Assembly (NCBI GenBank): GCA_016165875.1
Contig: JABBOT010000022.1
Location: 1,453,333-1,517,332, forward strand
Source of the DNA: Acanthopleura granulata
Taxonomy: Eukaryota; Mollusca; Polyplacophora; Chitonida; Chitonidae
Direction: 5' to 3'
DNA length: 64,000 nt
Shown: positions 32,407 to 44,300 of the stretch, piece after piece
Numbering within the stretch: the first letter of the stretch is position 1
Layout of the letters: each line of letters begins with the position of its first letter
Position numbers and translations under genes: made by a program
The notes under the pieces: model-generated
Told to the model about the DNA's origin: nothing
Databases searched by the model: none
Seen by the model: the letters and a program-made list of their open reading frames with translations, nothing else

Positions 32407-33474
32407 CAAAATCCTTAGTCACAAGCAGACATGGATAGGACAGGCAAAATCCTTAGTCATGTGCAGACAAGGATAGCACAGGCAAAATCCTTAGTCATGT
32501 GCAGACAAGGATAGCACAGGCAAAATCCTTAGTCATGAGCAGACATGGATAGGAGAGGCAAAATCCTTAGTCATGTGCAGACAAGGATAGGACAGGCAAA
32601 ATCCTTAGTCATGTGCAGACAAGGATAGCACAGGCAAAATCCTTAGTCATGAGCAGACAAGGATAGCACAGGCAAAATCTGTAGTCACGAGCAGACAAGG
32701 ATAGGACAGGCAAAATCCTTAGTCACGAGCAGACATGGATAGGACAGGCAAAATCTGTAGTCACGAGCAGACATGGATAGGACAGGCAAAATCTGTAGTC
32801 ACGAGCAGACATGGATAGGACAGGCAAAATCCGTAGTCACGAGCAGACATGGATAGGACAGGCAAAATCTGTAGTCACGAGCAGACATGGATAGGACAGG
32901 CAAAATCCTTAGTCATGTGCAGACATGGATAGGACAGGCAAAATCCTTAGTCATGAGCAGACAAGGATAGGACAGGCAAAATCCTTAGTCACGAGCAGAC
33001 ATGGATAGGACAGGCAAAACCTGTAGTCACGAGCAGACATGGATAGGACAGGCAAAATCCTTAGTCACGAGCAGACATGGATAGGACAGGCAAAATCTGT
33101 AGTCACGAGCAGACATGGATAGGACAGGCAAAATCCTTAGTCATGTGCAGACATGGATAGGACAGGCAAAATCCTTAGTCATGAGCAGACAAGGATAGGA
33201 CAGGCAAAATCTGTAGTCACGAGCAGACAAGGATAGGACAGGCAAAATCCTTAGTCATGTGCAGACAAGGATAGGACAGGCAAAATCCTTAGTCATGTGC
33301 AGACATGGATAGGAGAGGCAAAATCCTCAGTCATGAGCAGACATGGATAGGACAGGCAAAATCCTTAGTCATGTGCAGACATGGATAGGACAGGCAAAAT
33401 CTGTAGTCACGAGCAGAGATGGATAAGACAGGCAAAATCCTTAGTCACGAGCAGACATGGATAGGACAGGCAAA
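32407..33474. repeat. 38-bp minisatellite, about 28 copies
   Basis: The unit reads aaaatccttagtcatg then (a/t)gcagaca(a/t)gg then ataggacaggc. Two main variants occur, 'ccttagtcatg' and 'ctgtagtcacg', mixed along the array in runs. Very little other divergence, so the array is young. It lies about 1.8 kb downstream of the DCAF15 stop. Confidence 0.95.
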
Positions 33475-34358
33475 GTTGTTTTCCTGACAAGTGTTGTGTC
33501 CCAATTTGGAAAGTTTACTCTGTACTTGGAATAAAATAATAAATCTGCTCTTTCAGCATATGGAAGTCTTTCTAAAGCTCACAAACCATCAAAATGCATC
33601 TGTGGTAGGTTTGCCTCAATTCTCTTCTTGAGGGTTATCACCATTTGTCTAAAACTAGGTACAAAACACAAGTGAACTAGAAATTATCATCCTTTTGTAT
33701 TATACACAGTAAATTAATTTATCTGTATTTTCAATCCAATTTCAAAGTAACATCGTTTATTCAACCAAACAAATTGCTACAGATCAGCCAAAAAGCCACC
33801 TTACCTAAGCGTTCAGTTTTGTGAATCGGTTCAGTCAATTCAGTCTGCTTAAGGTAGTCGGCTGAATCAACCGTCACCTGGCTAATGCTTTGTGTCACAA
33901 AGCATCCAGGACCCAGCCCAGTGAGGCAAAACCAGTCTGTTATTCATTAACTAGCAGAGCGGAGTGATCCAAAATTTCTGACACAATGCAATACAACAAT
34001 CTAGTAAGTCTTGAAGTTCACTAAAAAATTACCATGTCATACAGCTGTTCATGTAACAAATATTTAGGATTAAATCAAATGATCTTAAACCAACAATTCC
34101 AATGGGCTGAGAGCTATTAAATAGTCGTAGAATAGAAATGTTCAAGGTAATACTGAAAACCAACACAAGTCATTTTAAGAGCAGCTAAGGTCACACCAAT
34201 TTAAACTGCTGTTTTCAGGGCAGAATAAATCCTTTTCCAACGTTGTCTGAGGGTATAAAAATAAAACTCAAAAGTCATCTAATCAGTGAGAAATGTGGAC
34301 TGTCTGAGAAATTTTTCCTGCTGAAGACATTTTTGTTTTGAAAAAACAGGAAAATTGG

Positions 34359-34390
<32 letters not shown>

Positions 34391-35027
34391 AGGTCAGATA
34401 AAATAAAATGGTGGACTTTCAGGGATTTTTTTCTGTTCTTTTCACGTTTTTTCATCAGTTCCCCCGTAAAACTCAACATACAACTGGTGTGACCTTAGTA
34501 CAACAAAAACCTGCCCCACAAGCTCCGAGCTAACTTCTTGATGATAAGTTCACATTATTCCTAATATTCTCAACAGCACTTTTACTGAATTGGTCCTCAA
34601 CATTTTCTTACTCACTCTGGGAAAAATGCTGTTTGACACATACTCTGTTCACTGTCATCAAGGGATTTACTTTCAATTGTCATACAATGATAAAAAAAAT
34701 GTCTGTATGTCAAACATTTCTGTTGTGAATGCATTACCTGCATCATGTTCACTACATGAAATATTTCAATTTGTTCGCTGGCAGATCCTTTGTAACTAAA
34801 TAATACCCCCTTTCTTCAACCTTTTTGTATGTTCACCCTTTGCTGTTCTAAGCATGTTTTAAGGGTATTTCTCTGCCTAGAATAAAAAACATATTTTCTC
34901 TGAGGCCCTGATTTGGCAAACATAAATTACAGCCACAAACAAAAGACCACTGTTAATAAATTGCATTCAAAGTGGCCCTTAAACAAGCAAAAACAGTTGA
35001 AGAAATAGGGTACATGTACATGTGGAA

Positions 35028-35033
35028 TTTATT
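35028..35033 (-). promoter_or_regulatory. Candidate DCAF15 polyadenylation signal
   Basis: AATAAA on the minus strand about 240 nt after the DCAF15 stop codon. Position is right for a short 3' UTR, but hexamers of this kind are common in AT-rich DNA. Confidence 0.4.
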
Positions 35034-35269
35034 AAGTTACATAAAATGAAGCTGCCAAGGTAACTTTATCAACCTGATCCGATCTATCAATAAGCAATCC
35101 CCTTAAAGGAAACAAAATCCAACAACAACAACACTTTACAATGGCCCCTCTACAATATCTCTTGGCACACTATGGAGTTGAACCCTGAACCTTAACCTTG
35201 GTCTTGATAGGACTTCAGTGATCTGTTAAGTCTTAACAGCTGTGTATTTGATCTGTCATCGGTTGTTCA

Positions 35270-35325
35270 TCACAGAAGGATGGCCACATAGTGATGTGGG
35301 TCCAGTAACATCTTTAAGGATTCTC
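35270..35325 (-). CDS. DCAF15: DCAF15 last coding exon
   Basis: Acceptor TGTTTTCCAG; completes Gly and reads ESLKMLLDPHHYVAILL, stop TGA at 35,272-35,270. Matches the human end (CSLKVLADSERYTWIVL) residue for residue in length. Only 56 nt, found by phase and similarity. Confidence 0.92.
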
Positions 35326-38300
35326 CTGGAAAACACAATTTAAGAAAACACAATCACTTGACTTCTTCATTAAATGCCCTGATCACATGTTTTATTTACG
35401 CTGTAATTCTCTGCATATTTACACAGTGCTACAGGTAAGTATTTTTTTGTGGCAGTGCAGTACTCCTCCAAATTTCTGCCGAGGACTACTGGCTTATATC
35501 ACAGAAGTACTGGTTTATATCACAGAGTACTGGTTTATATCGCAGGGGTACTGGTTTATATCATAGGAGTACTGGTGTATATCATAGGAGTACTGGCTTA
35601 TATCACAGGAGTACTGGCTTATATCACAGAAGTACTGGTTTATATCACAGGAGTACTGGTTTACATCATAGGAGTACTGGCTTATATCACAGGAGTATTG
35701 GTTTATATCACAGGAGTACTGGTTTATATCACAGGGATACTGGCTTATATCACAGGAGTACTGGCTTATATCATAGGAGTATTGGCTAATTGGGGAAAAC
35801 CAGTTAGCGTAAATAAACCATGCATATGCTTTTAATTATTTCTTAAAGGTCAAAAGGTTTATATGATTCAGCAATCTGTTCAATTCGTTGTTCATGCTGA
35901 GCTGATACCAAAAGCCACGTCTGACTAATGCCAAAATTTAAAGCCTTGTCCAAAAAGTTAGTTGTTGGTTCAGAGAGTGGAAAATTTGAAGCATTTGTCT
36001 TAAGGTAATACAGATAAGGAGGTCCAAATTTTAATTTATAGGACCTAAAAGTAAGCTCTAAATTTCTACTTCAAAATAAGAAATGGTTTTGTTTAATCGG
36101 TCACTGCACTGCCATCAATTAAGACTCGTGCATGTTTTGTTTTAATCGTCCCAACATTTAATCAAGCCAACATTGGCAATAACACTGGATTGCTTTTATC
36201 CGGAAAAGTTTTACTACAACTTTAAAAAAAAATCTTGACACTTGGCTTTCTTAGCAAGACAAACGAACGAATGATTGGTTATTATGCCTTAAACACATGT
36301 CAATATTTCAGCCATATCGTGGAGTTTAAACCAGGAAGCAGTGAATGGTTTTGAAACGATGTGGGCATGTTCAACAACAAATAAGATGTAGTCAGGGAAA
36401 TGTTTAAAACCAGTTATCTGACCAGGAGGACAAATCATACTGTCATGTCCATTGTGAGTGACAGGCCACAAATGACTCTCCAGCCACTGCACTCATGTTG
36501 CATCTGTCGGCACATTTTGTCTTTTTGATGACACTATGCATCATTATCATCAAGAAATGTTCCACTAAGCAAAATAACTATACTCCTCAAGCTAACATGG
36601 GTTTGAAAAAAAAAAGACATATTTTAGTGCATGTCCACCAAAATGGCATTACACTCCCACTGACAGCAAGTGTCACAATGTTAAGAGTGGTCTCCCATTG
36701 CAAAGTTTTTACAGAGTTATCTCCCATATTCAACTCGCGACTGCTTATCAACACGAAATGACCTACCCTGGTATGATTACTTTTAGAAATAAATGCGTAT
36801 CTTAATTTTTAGTGTCTTATTCGGTATACCTATTTTCTTACTTGAATGCTTATTGAGCACAGGCGTAAATTACCCCGATACACCCCTTACCTGGAGCACT
36901 GTTTACATGATTCAATTTTTGCATCCTGGTAACGTTATCCTGTTCTCAGGATGCTCTCTCATTGTTTGTGGGTGCCTCGGCGACAACATGTGCTCAACTG
37001 AGTGCTCAATCATCTTTGAATTCAATGCTCTCACATCATTGTGCGTATTATTATAAAAAAAAAAATGCAGGTAACCGACACCATAAAAGGTATATGAGGT
37101 CACCTGGAGAAAACTTTGTGAATCAAATCTGTCATGATTATGATCTGGACTGTATTGCTGTATAGCAACATGATCTACAACAAATGCCGTGAAAAACGGA
37201 TTTACACAGTCTACAGAAAGAGGGCCATGTGCCCCTTCAGCTTCGCTGTATTTTACAGTATTGTGATAACAAGGTATGAAGGCTCTGCGATATGTGAGGT
37301 GTAGTGTGACCTTCAGAACAAAGTCGGTGAGCTCCCTTCCATCTGTATGGTGTTCACATCCACACGTGAAAGTTTGTCAGTCACTTGCCACCACCAATAA
37401 ACTGACTGCCATTGTAAAATTAAAAATTCTTGAGTGCTGCATTTAACAACAACCAAATAAACAAATAAATAAAAGTATATTGTCTAAACAGATGCCATTA
37501 CACACTCTGTCAAGCACAGACGTTGATAAACACTACATCTTACAATTTCAGTCTTCGGCTTTAATTTTTTATTTAATTTTTTTTTTATATGAATTGTTGA
37601 ACAATTAAGCCTTGTTCACATATTGGAACTTTGTTGTACAAACATGCAGAATTCAACAAAATTGTCTCCTGACTATCAGTCACACTTGATTTTAGTTGTT
37701 GGAACGTACGCTCAGAACATTTCATACCATGTGACACAGACTTTAGGCACAGTGCAGACTTTATATTTACCTTTAATAACAGCTTCATTGGTAAGAAAAT
37801 GGACAGACGTGACATAAGACTGTGGTATGAAGGCCTGTTTACGAAGTGATACTAGCTCCTTTCTTTGCTGCCAAGTTTGTCTGAAATCAAACAGAACAAC
37901 ATAAACGAAACTGACTTATTTCATTTGCCAAAGTACATGTAACAATATTTTTGCCTAATCATGCCAGAATTCCATGTGTGCGAACAAGCTTTTGCATTTA
38001 GACAGATGGATATTTACGACTTCCTGATAGACCCACAAGCATGACACCCATTCACTGATACATGTCGTTAATTTATAACAAACAAAGCTACAGCCTGTCC
38101 GGATATTTTGATGCTAACATTGTAAATACATGTACATCTATTGGGAAGTAAATGACTTCTTCCCCTGTGGATGGGTGCTTCCCATATACATGCCACAACA
38201 TGTCATGGCAAGAAATCAATTATTTCCATTTCAGTTCTTCTTCTAGTTTGGCAACATCAGTTTTGACCATTTTCAACACAGGCTATTCCATGGATGCATG

Positions 38301-41300
38301 AGGAAAAAATCAGTGAGACCATTCATACTGAGAGAGAGAGGGCACAAACCGACCACTACCATCCAAGCATCTGCACCAGGTGCTTTTGTTTTCTTTACTG
38401 TGCTTCAAACCTCAAAAAAATTAATAAATCCATTTTGTAAACAAACAGGTCCTCCAGTGCAGCAGACAAATACCTTTCATACTGTGTCGCCTTCTGCATA
38501 CTGTATAACATTGCTGTAACATTTTGTTGTGACATACACGTATGCGCTTCAACAGAGTATCAGTGGCCTTTAATTTATCACTCTCTGGAAATCATGTGCT
38601 TTGTGTTTGAAAGTGCAGAATTTATGACTGATTTACAGAAATTTCCCTCTGCACCTAACAGTCAAGCTATGTACATGTAGTTGTGGTCTGAGTTAGTGCT
38701 CTGATTTATTTTCTTCAACTGTGCCAGCTTTTATACCCTCTCCCAATGCAAGGCAGATAAGCTGGAATCTTACTTAACTGTTCTTTAGAATCAGACACCA
38801 TTTCATTACCAGCCACAAACAGGCAACAACCTGCATGGTCTTCTACTGAGGCACACCACTGTAGTACATCAAGTTTTTATACTCACTTTCTCATATTCTT
38901 CTCATCTATTTCTCTGAGATCTTCAATATCTAAGGTTGAATACACTCCTGGAACATAATGTAGATGCCAATAAGCCATTTTCTTCACTGTAAGATCAGTT
39001 TACTTCCATGGTAAATGGTCTAAAATTTTGCCCCCCAAAACTGCATGTTAAGCACCAAATAAAAGACCTAAAACATTACTTTTGGTGTTGAAAGTAACAT
39101 TTTCCACTACGACATCATCCTAGCTTCCAAACAAACCTTAAAGCACCTTTCCAAGATCTATAAAATATGCAGTTTAGTCAACAGTAAGATTTTTAGGTCA
39201 TTTACCGTAATTCTTACAAGCTGCTTACAATGAGTGTAATGCTGAGCAAACTGGAACATGTGCATCCCAACTGTAAATTCCGACATGAATATATGCAAAG
39301 TCGGAAGCTGGTGTTACATGAATTCTAATTAAAAGCATTCTAAATACAATGATGCAAAACACTGCAGCAAATATGAATTCCATAATTACATTTGCAACAA
39401 CAGTACCCACGATATGCAAATTTCTTGTCAGCAGGCCTTCATCATATTTTTGTCACCTTAAGCCATCCATAAAAAAACTGTCTATTGGGCGTCACCCGGC
39501 CCTATATGAAATAATAGAGTCGGTGGGGAATTTTTTTTTTCTGCCTCTTGAAAGGGATAGGGATTTTAAAGAATTTAACTTGGAGACAAATAATAAAAAA
39601 TCTTTGTCAAAATACCAATAAAAACTTTTCTGTGGGCATTTTTTTGAAGGGTCGGACAGGTTATGCCCAACAAACTTATTTTTAAGGATGGCCTTAGTGT
39701 GAATCTACCAGAATCATCTCCATATATACTAGTATTACCACCAGAAAGTTGCTCCAAAGTCAAGGTTTTAATGCATATTAAAGTAAACAAATTGGAGTTA
39801 CCCATAACTTTAATGATGCGAAACAATGTATATTCTCTTATAATAAAAATGTAAATTTCTGTCTTCAATTCAATTTGTTATTTCTCAATATTTACTTTGG
39901 CTTTTTGGGGGGCAGGAATCCAAGAAATTTCCAGCAGTTCTGTTCATGACAAGAATCAGATTAGACTCGGCAGTAAGATCCTAATCAGTAAATACACAAA
40001 CTCTTCCTCATCCTCATACAAAATGAAACCCGACAGATACCTGAGTCTTGCTGCCATTCTAAGGTAAAGCTGGTCTGGTACAAGCCGAGCGCCTTCCTGT
40101 AAATCGCAATGTCAGCAAAAGAATACATGAGCTTGCATGTAACCATGTAATTTATACTACTATTTCTTTTCCCATGATGATGAGTTTTTTGGGTATGAAT
40201 GCTAAACACATTTAAAAATATCCTTGTAACTCCTTTCTCATGACACTGAGATGCATGAAATGACCGTTGTAATATATATATATATGCCCTAATTTCTCAA
40301 CCTATTCACATATGAAATAGCAACTGTCAGTGCTTGTTTAATTCCATTTTGGAAACAAAATTACATTAGTTGGATTGGCCTATTTCAGGGCTTCACAAAA
40401 ATTGTAACTCAATTACTACTCAGAAAATGCTTGAATAAACGCTTTCAGGGTTTGTACAGTTTTCAGGTCCAAAAATTCCACGATTTTCCAAGACCTCTTA
40501 CGGAATAAATCCATGACTTTTCCATGAACTTTAGCAATGACTAATATGGTTACCGTATCAAATATGTTTCCTACAATTACATAGGTCTGAATGTATAACT
40601 GAATACCATTAACATGGATTAATGTATAACTGAATACCATTAACATGGATTCATAACATTTTTGTGTTCTGAAACTGAAAATTCTATTTGTTTTCATCAG
40701 CTAAATAGCATTTGTCTTGGGTCAAATTTTAAATGACTTGCAGATATTACATGTGTTGCGACTGTAACAACAACAGCTACTGATTTTTACTTCACCGTAA
40801 AATCAAGTGATTTTTTATAAAAATGCACTACTTTATTTAAACATTCCCAGCTCTGAATCAGGCATGTAGCTACCCAGCCATTTTAAAAAGTTTTCTGACA
40901 TATTACGTTCAAAATGGCCTGTTCTACCTGAAAGACACATAAAATGCAGTAAAATGCATAAAATAAGAACTTGCTTCAACCAATCTCTTGAAATGCTGTT
41001 TTAAATTCTAAAAAGCTATGCTACTACATTCTGTTCTGAATGAGAATTCTTATGATGATTCACTTGATCTGAAGTTTGCCAAATGCCCTACTGGTACATT
41101 ATAAATGGTACCACTACATGCCAATATCACTAATGCCTGACCAGGCTGACATACAGTTCTTAGAGTATGTGGGTATTCGCAGTGCCATCTATATTGTCAC
41201 TTCCAGATCAAATTTACCTCAGTTTAACCAGTTTTGATTTTACTTGAATAAACCCATACATTGCTTGCTACCAAGGGTAAAAAGAGGAAGCCAAGACACC

Positions 41301-44300
41301 ATCCCTGTTGCATATAAAACAATGCAGTTTATTGTTGGAGCATAAGTGATGTCTGTGAGTGAGGAGCAGACAGGTGACAGGAATTGGACACTGCATAATA
41401 TATGGTAATAGTTATTGTGCAGCATAAGCCTGGTGTTTGATCTACAAAGTTTTTACCCCGAAGCTGATTTTTTTCTCTCTAAAACACCATACTATGAGCC
41501 AAGCAATTGACTGAAAAGTTAGTAGAAGCACTCTATCTGTCATTTCCCCATGACCTACAACAATATTTCATCACCAAACCATAAATTTAAGGCCTTTTCT
41601 AGGTCTGGAAAATCAAAGTCAAATCCCATGACTTTCCAGGAAATTTAAGGACTGTACAAACCCTGAGAAAATGTTGAAAAAACTACAGTATAGAGGGAAC
41701 ATGGTACAGAAGCACTATCTTTGATAATAAACCATTTTTCATTGTAATTTGCAAATTTAGAAAGACTACGAATGAACTTGTCAGTATATTTATCATCCTG
41801 AAAATCTTCGCACATTCTGTAGTTACTTACTATTAATGTAACTTTTCAAAAATTCAAGATAAGGCCTTCTGAGCCCTGATTTTCCAGTACAGAAGTTATG
41901 TTGATGTGGCTGAGATCTATTTACCCACACAGGCACACACAATAGCCTACCTTTTCTTCACATCTAATGACAACCTTGGCTCCTGTCTGGCATGCACCCA
42001 TAACGTGACTTTGGCAATAAGGCAGAATTTGGACGGGCAAACCTGTTGTTGATGTATAAACAAACACAAACCATCAAGAGATTGGTAATTTCTTGGGAAA
42101 CAGGAATCTGTGGCATTGTTATAGTCAATAATGCAAACACAAGGGGGCACTGCTTATTAAGAACCAGGGAATTTATTTGGTAAGTCTCCCTCCTGTCTCC
42201 TCGTTTTTTTCTTTCAAAAATACTTTTCTTTTCAATTTTGAGAATTCAGGCTTGCTTGTTACATTAAGCTTATGGTGCCCAGAGAGAAACACTTTATGTA
42301 GGACATGCGAGTCAATGTAATTTGGGAGGGTAAAAACAATATATCAACTACGCACAAAGTAAAGAAAGCTTTCACAACGTCTCCAAGGACATGAAAACCA
42401 CTGCCCCCTTGTCAACGGTCTTCAGAGGTTAAATGCTTCTGATTGCAAACATTTCCAGATGCCAAGCACTAGTATATGTGGCCCTTCAGCCCATCAGCTT
42501 TTCTATCTATTCACACTTTGCATTACTTCACTGTAGATTATACTGAAGTGATGTCCCACTGATATATGTTAATGACAGGCATCATGGCAGTAAGAACTGA
42601 ACAGCAAGACGAACACTTACATCTAACACCTGAACATCGTAATCGGCCACATCGATGTACCTATTACCCCAGTCAGCTTTGTGCCGGATCGTCTCCCAGA
42701 TGAAATGTTCCACGTCAAATGTCATCTGTTTAACTGTAACTTCATGCTGTGGTCAAAGAGAAAGACCAATAAGTGTGAAATATTGTGAAAAAAAACAACC
42801 CCTGTATGTCTGGCATTGCTAAATGGGAACAAAATTCAAGTACTTTTTTCTTAGGTCCAGACATATATTCAGCTACTTCACCAAGCCTTTTTTTTCTGCT
42901 CCTCCTGGGAATAGTTACCTTCTAGACATACATACATGCTGCTGTGTACAATTTCAGGTTGTGAGTCTGAAACTATGGTAAATGACGTAAAACTTGGCAC
43001 ACAACAGCATTGCACATTTTGACAGTTATACAGATGTTAGATAGGTGAGCTTGGGGCCTGTTTGGAAGGAAGAATCCCATCCTACAAGAAACGTGCATAT
43101 TCCACCACCAAAAGTATTACTGTGCAAGATTCCTGATCACTGGTTAACCTTACTACTGATGACACAGGTTTCATATCCTAACTTACAAACAGCACGTGAC
43201 CTATAAACATGAAAGTCTGCAATACATACACCCTGTTTTGAAATTAAATTACATCAAGCCTGCAATTAGGAGCCTGATATTTTTGAAAGCACCCCTTTGG
43301 TGAGCGTGGTGTGATCCAAGAGACCTTTGACCAGTAATACATAACATGGACAACATGGTGATACCATTTCGTCCCAAGGGACATGTCTGGTAACTATTTG
43401 CAGGCTAGTTACACCATACCTGAAAGTGGCGTAACCCCCAAACTGACCTGTAATGGAGCTTTGTATCCATGATTGACCACAGTCATGGGTCTGTGACCTG
43501 ATCCCATCACCGTCAGAGGTAACAAGCTGTGGTATGCCATCTCTAGGTCATCTGATAACAAACAGCAAGACAATGGTAGCAAATTCTTATTTCAAACTGC
43601 TACAAAACACAGAAACATCATTTAGAGTACCAGTAGTAAAATCTTCCGACAAAAAATAGTCATTAGATCAGGAAAGCTATACATGTATTAAAATCTAAAA
43701 CAAATAACCAAGTAATATTATCTACCTACGACAGCTCATTCTAGATTTAGCAACCTACAGTTTGTCACTGCTACCCATTCCAATACCTAACTCCTCATTT
43801 TCGCAAGGGATATATTCAAACACAAAATTTCAGATGAGCGCCTATCACATGCACTGCATAATGGAAGTACGACTTTGTCCCCACTTCTACAAGCCGTGAA
43901 AGTACTTACGTTATCAAATTTTACCTTCCATTGGCCTTGAATGTGGAAAATTTTTACCAACTGTTGCAGTTTCATTTTGCCTTAATGTCCATCATTAAGG
44001 AAACTACTGTTTGATTGTGTATTAATATTCAGGAGACCTTTTCCTTTGAGCTTGACAGCATGGTAGTAGTTGGTTGAAAAGTCATGGTAAATGCCATGAG
44101 TTCTTGTATTATCAGTAGAGTACATGTGTGTTTCACCTAAAGTTTGGCTTTTTTCAAGTAACACATTTTGCTTGATTCTGATGGATTCATACAGCTTAAA
44201 TATGGGCCATTTTAGTGAAGTTCGATTGAAAACCTGCTGTTGCCATCAAAACTATAATTTAAAGCCATTTTGCGCAGCTGAAAGTGCCTTGCTACAGGTG

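Larger units (their letters stand above)
24106..35269. other. Convergent intergenic region and 3' UTRs of SNX30 and DCAF15
   Basis: No exon could be supported here. AATAAA-type signals on the plus strand near 24,886, 26,128, 26,232 and 26,488 are candidates for the SNX30 mRNA end. The rest holds a SINE (29,365-29,665), a 'gaatgaacgaatgacc..atttcagcgatattgtgg' repeat piece (25,350-25,450, related to one at 36,260-36,480), a 38-bp minisatellite (32,407-33,474) and a 30-nt A tract (about 34,358-34,387). An open frame of 129 codons at 27,067-27,456 has no recognisable domain. Confidence 0.55.

Noticed and set aside
32407..33474. Regular 38-bp spacing that might suggest a CRISPR array
   Set aside because: The whole unit repeats with no unique spacers, and the window is clearly eukaryotic. 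It is a minisatellite.
35449..35835. 128-codon frame with GVLVYIT repeats
   Set aside because: Produced by the 21-bp minisatellite in the last DCAF15 intron, on the opposite strand to the gene.
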